Below are positions 60,399-64,000 of a DNA stretch of 64,000 nt, piece after piece. The stretch comes from Nitrospira_E sp052156535. Its GTDB lineage: Bacteria; Nitrospirota; Nitrospiria; Nitrospirales; UBA8639. The DNA lies in NCBI RefSeq assembly GCF_052156535.1, contig NZ_JBQKUP010000035.1:186001-250000 (forward strand), given 5' to 3'. Each line of letters begins with the position of its first letter. Positions within the stretch are counted from its first letter, which is position 1. Below the pieces are notes generated by a model, which was not told where the DNA came from, did no database searches, and worked only from the letters and a program-made list of their open reading frames with translations. The position numbers were made by a program, and so were the translations under genes.

Positions 60399-62354
60399 CT
60401 ACGCCTCAGGCCTGACTTCTTCAGAATAAATGGGCAGGGAAACGATAAAGGTTGTCCCTTGGCCTGGCACACTCGTCACACGGATGGCACCTTGATGCTC
60501 CTGGAGAATGCCATGGACCACGGTGAGCCCCAAGCCGGTCCCCTCCCCCACGGCCTTGGTGGAAAAAAACGGATCGAAAATCTTGGCGAGCTGCTCCTGA
60601 GGAATCCCACTGCCGGTATCTTGCACAGTGAGATCCACCGTGTCATCGGTCGGGTGAAGAGCCAAGCTCAGCGTGCCTCCATCAGCCATCGCCTGGCAGG
60701 CATTCAAAATAAGATTTAACAATACCTGATTCATGTGATCCGGATCCGCCAATACCTTTGGCAAGTGAGGGCCAACGGTTTTCCTCACCTGAATATGCTG
60801 TTTACCCAACCTCTCCTGCAGCACATCCAGAACATCGATCATCACGGTTTCTAAATTGACAGGCTGCCGAACAGCCGGACGTTTCCGGGCAAAGCTTAGT
60901 AATTGATTCATAATTTTGGTAATGCGTTCCACCTGAGTCACAATTGTTTCCAAACCCCGCTTGGTACGCTCATCCGGCGCTTTACGCATTAACAACTCGG
61001 CTCTCCCTAATATCACATTCATCGGCGTCCCGATTTCATGGGCCATGCCCGATGCCAACGTGCCCAACTCGGCCAATCGTTCCGTTTTTCGCAGTTGATC
61101 CTCCAATGCGCGTTGTTGGGTAATATCCACTACGTACCCTTCAATCCCGACAATCTCGCCTGTTTCTGAAAAGATCCCACATCCCTGCTCCCACACCCAC
61201 TTGACGGTTCCATCCAGTGTGCGAATCCGATAACTCAACTGAAACGGCTTACGGTTGATGAGCGCCTCCTGCACATTCTGCCACACCAGTTGACGGTCTT
61301 CTTGAAACATGACATGTTCGCCATACGAGATTTGTCGGGTGGCAACAAATTGTTCAGGTGAAAATCCCGTCAGGTCTAGACAACTCGGGCTGACGAACTC
61401 CATGGTCCAGCCTGGATCATTTTGACATCGATAGACCATGCCGGGCAGATTGGTGAGGAGGGTCGATAAGGTCCGTTGCGCCTCCTGTAATTCCTGCTCG
61501 GTCGCCACTCGTTCCGTCAAATCCATGATAATCGCCAGGAAGACCCGACGCCTCTCCTCCCGTAAATATTGAAGATGGACTTCAACCGGATACGTCGTTC
61601 GATCTTTTCTCCGATGAGTTGTCCGAAAATCCACTTGTTCCCGTTGGCCCGTCCGAAGAAGGGCCAACAGCTCAAGAAACTGATCGTTCGGCAGATCCGG
61701 TTTCAAATCCAGCGGTGTCATGACCCACAATTCTTCCATAGTGTATCCGATATTTTCTCTCGCGCCTTTGTTGACTTGAGTAAATCGCAGACTCGTGTCA
61801 TCAAACACATAGATCTCATTGACAGAATCCTCAAGAATTCTCCCCAGGTAGGATAACCGCTCTTCATGTTGCTTTCGCTGGGAAATATCCCGAAGAATCA
61901 CCGTCAACCATCGCTTCCCCCCTCGTTCGGCTTGAGAAATCGAGGCTTCCAAAGGAAAAGTCTCACCATTCCCCCGCAGTCCGGAAATTTCCATGTTGGC
62001 CCCCATCCGTCGGGACGTTGCTCCGGTTTCAGCAAATCGGCGGATGTGTTCACGATGGGCGGACCGGAGCGGAGGCGGAATAAATCGGTCGAGGGTATTC
62101 CCCAGTGCCTCTTGAGCCGAACACTGAAAAATTTCCTCAGCGGCCGCATTAAAGATGACAATCCGTTGATTGTCATCGATGATGATAATGGCATCCATGG
62201 CCGAATGGATGATCCCTGCCAATTGCTGCTCAATCGCCTCCAACCCGTCACTGGCTTCCTGATGCATGGCCTGGACGGCTCGCAATTCTGCCAATTCCTG
62301 ACGGAGTGCATAAACTTCCTGATGAAGGTCTGGGGTTCGTGGATCGTGACTCAT
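60399..62354 (-). CDS. Soluble multi-PAS histidine kinase
   Basis: A 651-residue kinase without membrane spans. After an N-terminal coiled coil (LRQELAELRAVQAMHQ) come three PAS domains (about 46-165, 175-295 and 300-420; the first has IIHSAMDAIIIIDDNQRIVIF across a turn), then the dimerisation helix with the phospho-His in GMAHEIGTPMNVILGRAELL, and an ATPase domain with ILNACQAMADGG, DTGSGIPQE and GTGLGLTVVHGIL. PAS3 has a WVWEQGCGIF patch and could hold a small ligand or haem. It is 176 bases after an NtrC-type regulator on the same strand and is probably its kinase. Ribosome-binding site weak. Confidence 0.92.
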   Translation of the reverse strand: MSHDPRTPDLHQEVYALRQELAELRAVQAMHQEASDGLEAIEQQLAGIIHSAMDAIIIIDDNQRIVIFNAAAEEIFQCSAQEALGNTLDRFIPPPLRSAHREHIRRFAETGATSRRMGANMEISGLRGNGETFPLEASISQAERGGKRWLTVILRDISQRKQHEERLSYLGRILEDSVNEIYVFDDTSLRFTQVNKGARENIGYTMEELWVMTPLDLKPDLPNDQFLELLALLRTGQREQVDFRTTHRRKDRTTYPVEVHLQYLREERRRVFLAIIMDLTERVATEQELQEAQRTLSTLLTNLPGMVYRCQNDPGWTMEFVSPSCLDLTGFSPEQFVATRQISYGEHVMFQEDRQLVWQNVQEALINRKPFQLSYRIRTLDGTVKWVWEQGCGIFSETGEIVGIEGYVVDITQQRALEDQLRKTERLAELGTLASGMAHEIGTPMNVILGRAELLMRKAPDERTKRGLETIVTQVERITKIMNQLLSFARKRPAVRQPVNLETVMIDVLDVLQERLGKQHIQVRKTVGPHLPKVLADPDHMNQVLLNLILNACQAMADGGTLSLALHPTDDTVDLTVQDTGSGIPQEQLAKIFDPFFSTKAVGEGTGLGLTVVHGILQEHQGAIRVTSVPGQGTTFIVSLPIYSEEVRPEA

Positions 62355-62530
62355 CGATTGACCGGAAGGGTGTATCTGACAAACAGGAGACTAAGATTCA
62401 ATGAATGGTTGAGAGAAGGACCCATGAAACATCTCTCGCAAGGCTGAACCCGGAGAAAGAGGGAGACCTCCGGGAGCGGAATGGGGGAGTGCACCATCAT
62501 TCAGCGCGATCATCCTGACGCTTGGTGACT

Positions 62531-63898
62531 TCATACGACTTCCTCCATTTCAGCCAGCTTGCGATATAACGTCTTTCGATCAATGCCGAGCACATGCGCC
62601 GTTTGATATTTATTCCCACCCATTTTTTCCAGCACCCGCCGGATGTAAGACTTTTCTAATTGCTCAAGGGGAAGTAACCGCTCCGCAGCATCACCGATGA
62701 GTTGTCCATCTCCTTGGATGCTCCGAATATTGGAGGGAAGATCATCCAAACAAATCTTTTTCCCCTGCGTCAGGGTCGCCGCACGCTCGAGAATATTTTC
62801 TAACTCTCTCACATTACCCGGCCACTGATAATCCATAAGCCGGGCCATGGCCGGTTCTTCGACACTTTCAATGTGTTTTTGCTGCGCAGTGCCACTTTTT
62901 TGAAGCAACCCCTGAACCAGGATAGGCAGATCCTCTGTGCGATCCCGAAGAGGAGGCAAGTGGAGTTCAATCACATTCAACCGATAATACAAATCCTCCC
63001 GAAACCGCTTGGCCTTCACCTCCTCACGTAAATGCACGTTCGTGGCGACCACCAACCGGACATTGATCGACGTGGAGCGAGTGGCCCCTACCCGTCGGAT
63101 TTCACGCTCCTGCACGGCACGAAGCAACTTGGCTTGAAGCATCATGGGCATTTCACTGATTTCATCCAAAAACAACGTGCCATTGTGAGCCTCTTCAAAT
63201 AAACCGGGTTTATCCGACTTCGCATCCGTAAAGGCGCCGCGCACATGACCAAACAGTTCGCTTTCCAACAACAGTTCAGGAATTGCCGCACAGTTGACCG
63301 GAACAAAAGGCGCGGCCTTGCGTTGACTATTAAAATGAATGGCCTTAGCCACAAGTTCTTTTCCAGTCCCACTTTCTCCCGTGATTAAAATATTCGTCTG
63401 TGAATCAGCCACCCGCCGGATCAGATCAAAAATTTCTTTCATCGGTTTACTTTTCCCGAGAATCTGGTCAAAGGAAAATTCCCGGCTGACCTGTTGCCGT
63501 AATTGCTTGACCTCCTGGCGAAGAAGTGCCTCTCGCATGGCTTTCGCCACCGTCACCGATAATTCATTGCTCTTGATGGGTTTGGTGAGATAGTCGAAGG
63601 CCCCTTGCTTCATCGCATCAACGGCTGACTCAACGGTGCCAAATGCCGTCATCATGATGAGATTGGACTCCGGATGCTTTCGAAGGACATGATCCAACAA
63701 TGCCAGCCCGTCCATGCCTTTCATCCGTAAATCCGTGACGACCACAGGAAATTTTTCCGTTTCCATCCGGTTAAGCGCGTCGTGACCGTCTGAAGCCACC
63801 ATAACTCGATAGTGCTCTTCCTCGAGAATATCCCGCAGTAATTGCCGCATTTCGGGTTCATCATCGACGACTAAGACAGCTGGAGAATCGTTGATCAT
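62531..63898 (-). CDS. Sigma-54-dependent NtrC-type response regulator, GAFTDA variant
   Basis: A 455-residue regulator: receiver with Asp56 in VVTDLRMKG, AAA+ domain with GESGTGKE, the sigma-54 loop reading GAFTDA instead of GAFTGA, Walker B GTLFLDEIS, and a Fis-type helix-turn-helix NKYQTAHVLGIDRKTLYRKLAEM. The Gly-to-Asp change in the loop occurs in some active family members, so loss of function is not implied. The second ATG (63898) is preferred because AAGGA lies eight bases upstream. It is paired with the PAS kinase downstream; signal and targets are unknown. Confidence 0.92.
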   Translation of the reverse strand: MINDSPAVLVVDDEPEMRQLLRDILEEEHYRVMVASDGHDALNRMETEKFPVVVTDLRMKGMDGLALLDHVLRKHPESNLIMMTAFGTVESAVDAMKQGAFDYLTKPIKSNELSVTVAKAMREALLRQEVKQLRQQVSREFSFDQILGKSKPMKEIFDLIRRVADSQTNILITGESGTGKELVAKAIHFNSQRKAAPFVPVNCAAIPELLLESELFGHVRGAFTDAKSDKPGLFEEAHNGTLFLDEISEMPMMLQAKLLRAVQEREIRRVGATRSTSINVRLVVATNVHLREEVKAKRFREDLYYRLNVIELHLPPLRDRTEDLPILVQGLLQKSGTAQQKHIESVEEPAMARLMDYQWPGNVRELENILERAATLTQGKKICLDDLPSNIRSIQGDGQLIGDAAERLLPLEQLEKSYIRRVLEKMGGNKYQTAHVLGIDRKTLYRKLAEMEEVV

Positions 63899-64000
63899 TG
63901 CCATATTCCTTGTTTAACTCAGTAACCTGAAAACCATGATTTATCAGAAATAACAGCCTCAGCCCATCCTGGTTTAGATATACTTCCCTTCTGTGTGCAC

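Noticed and set aside
1..64000. CRISPR arrays, tRNA or rRNA genes, prophage or transposase genes
   Set aside because: I looked for regularly spaced repeats, cloverleaf ends with GGTTCRA-type arms, integrases and transposases and found none; the only mobile-looking DNA is the two palindromic repeat families.

Overview
The window reads as an ordinary bacterial chromosome segment of intermediate GC from a diderm (outer-membrane) bacterium: there are lipoprotein signals, a PagL-like lipid A deacylase, NtrC-type two-component systems, and no rRNA, tRNA or CRISPR. The gene set (many solitary receiver, CBS and universal-stress proteins, a beta/gamma-crystallin-like secreted protein, and a second N-type ATPase operon) best fits Nitrospirota, probably a Nitrospira from a saline or alkaline setting. 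No nitrification marker lies in the window, so the assignment is inference.

Layout. 1-6.8 kb: 3' end of PEP synthase, small proteins, a cupin coupled to a short zinc-ribbon ORF, and an ATP-grasp/CocE-hydrolase pair. 7-9.6 kb: two paralogous zinc-ribbon proteins, each preceded by a near-identical 47-bp element rich in TACT/AGTA half-sites; one copy also abuts an HxlR-family regulator gene. 9.5-13.1 kb: sigma-70 factor, envelope proteins and a CBS protein. 14-18.7 kb: GT4 glycosyltransferase and an MFS-BON-MFS block. 18.9-25.3 kb: minus-strand signalling block with two receiver-only proteins, two related secreted proteins, a lipoprotein and an NtrC-type kinase/regulator pair. 25.6-29.4 kb: decayed copies of the zinc-ribbon/small-ORF segment and of the glycosyltransferase, then an intact amylo-alpha-1,6-glucosidase. 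29.5-33.8 kb: crystallin-like protein, an nfeD-floA operon with a third membrane gene, and a DUF72 protein. 33.9-36.9 kb: a gene graveyard (frameshifted hypothetical, DNA polymerase X, CBS/M50 fragment) with two families of palindromic repeats and a possible small RNA.

37-50.5 kb is rich in energy-stress functions: an HPF/cold-shock fusion, Ap4A phosphorylase, three CBS or CBS-like proteins, three universal-stress proteins, a phosphofructokinase with PPi-type signature residues, a pentapeptide-repeat protein and a CPA2 antiporter. 50.8-58.5 kb holds a complete nine-gene N-ATPase operon (order D C Q R B E F A G) followed after 13 nt by a PPK2 polyphosphate kinase; VIT-type and CDF metal transporters come next. 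The window ends with a PAS histidine kinase and an NtrC-type regulator.

Taken together, PEP synthase, PPi-type PFK, PPK2, HPF, Ap4A phosphorylase, Usp and CBS proteins and a second rotary ATPase with a cation antiporter suggest a toolkit for low-energy survival and ion homeostasis run partly on phosphoanhydride stores. The individual family calls are firm; the joint role is inference.
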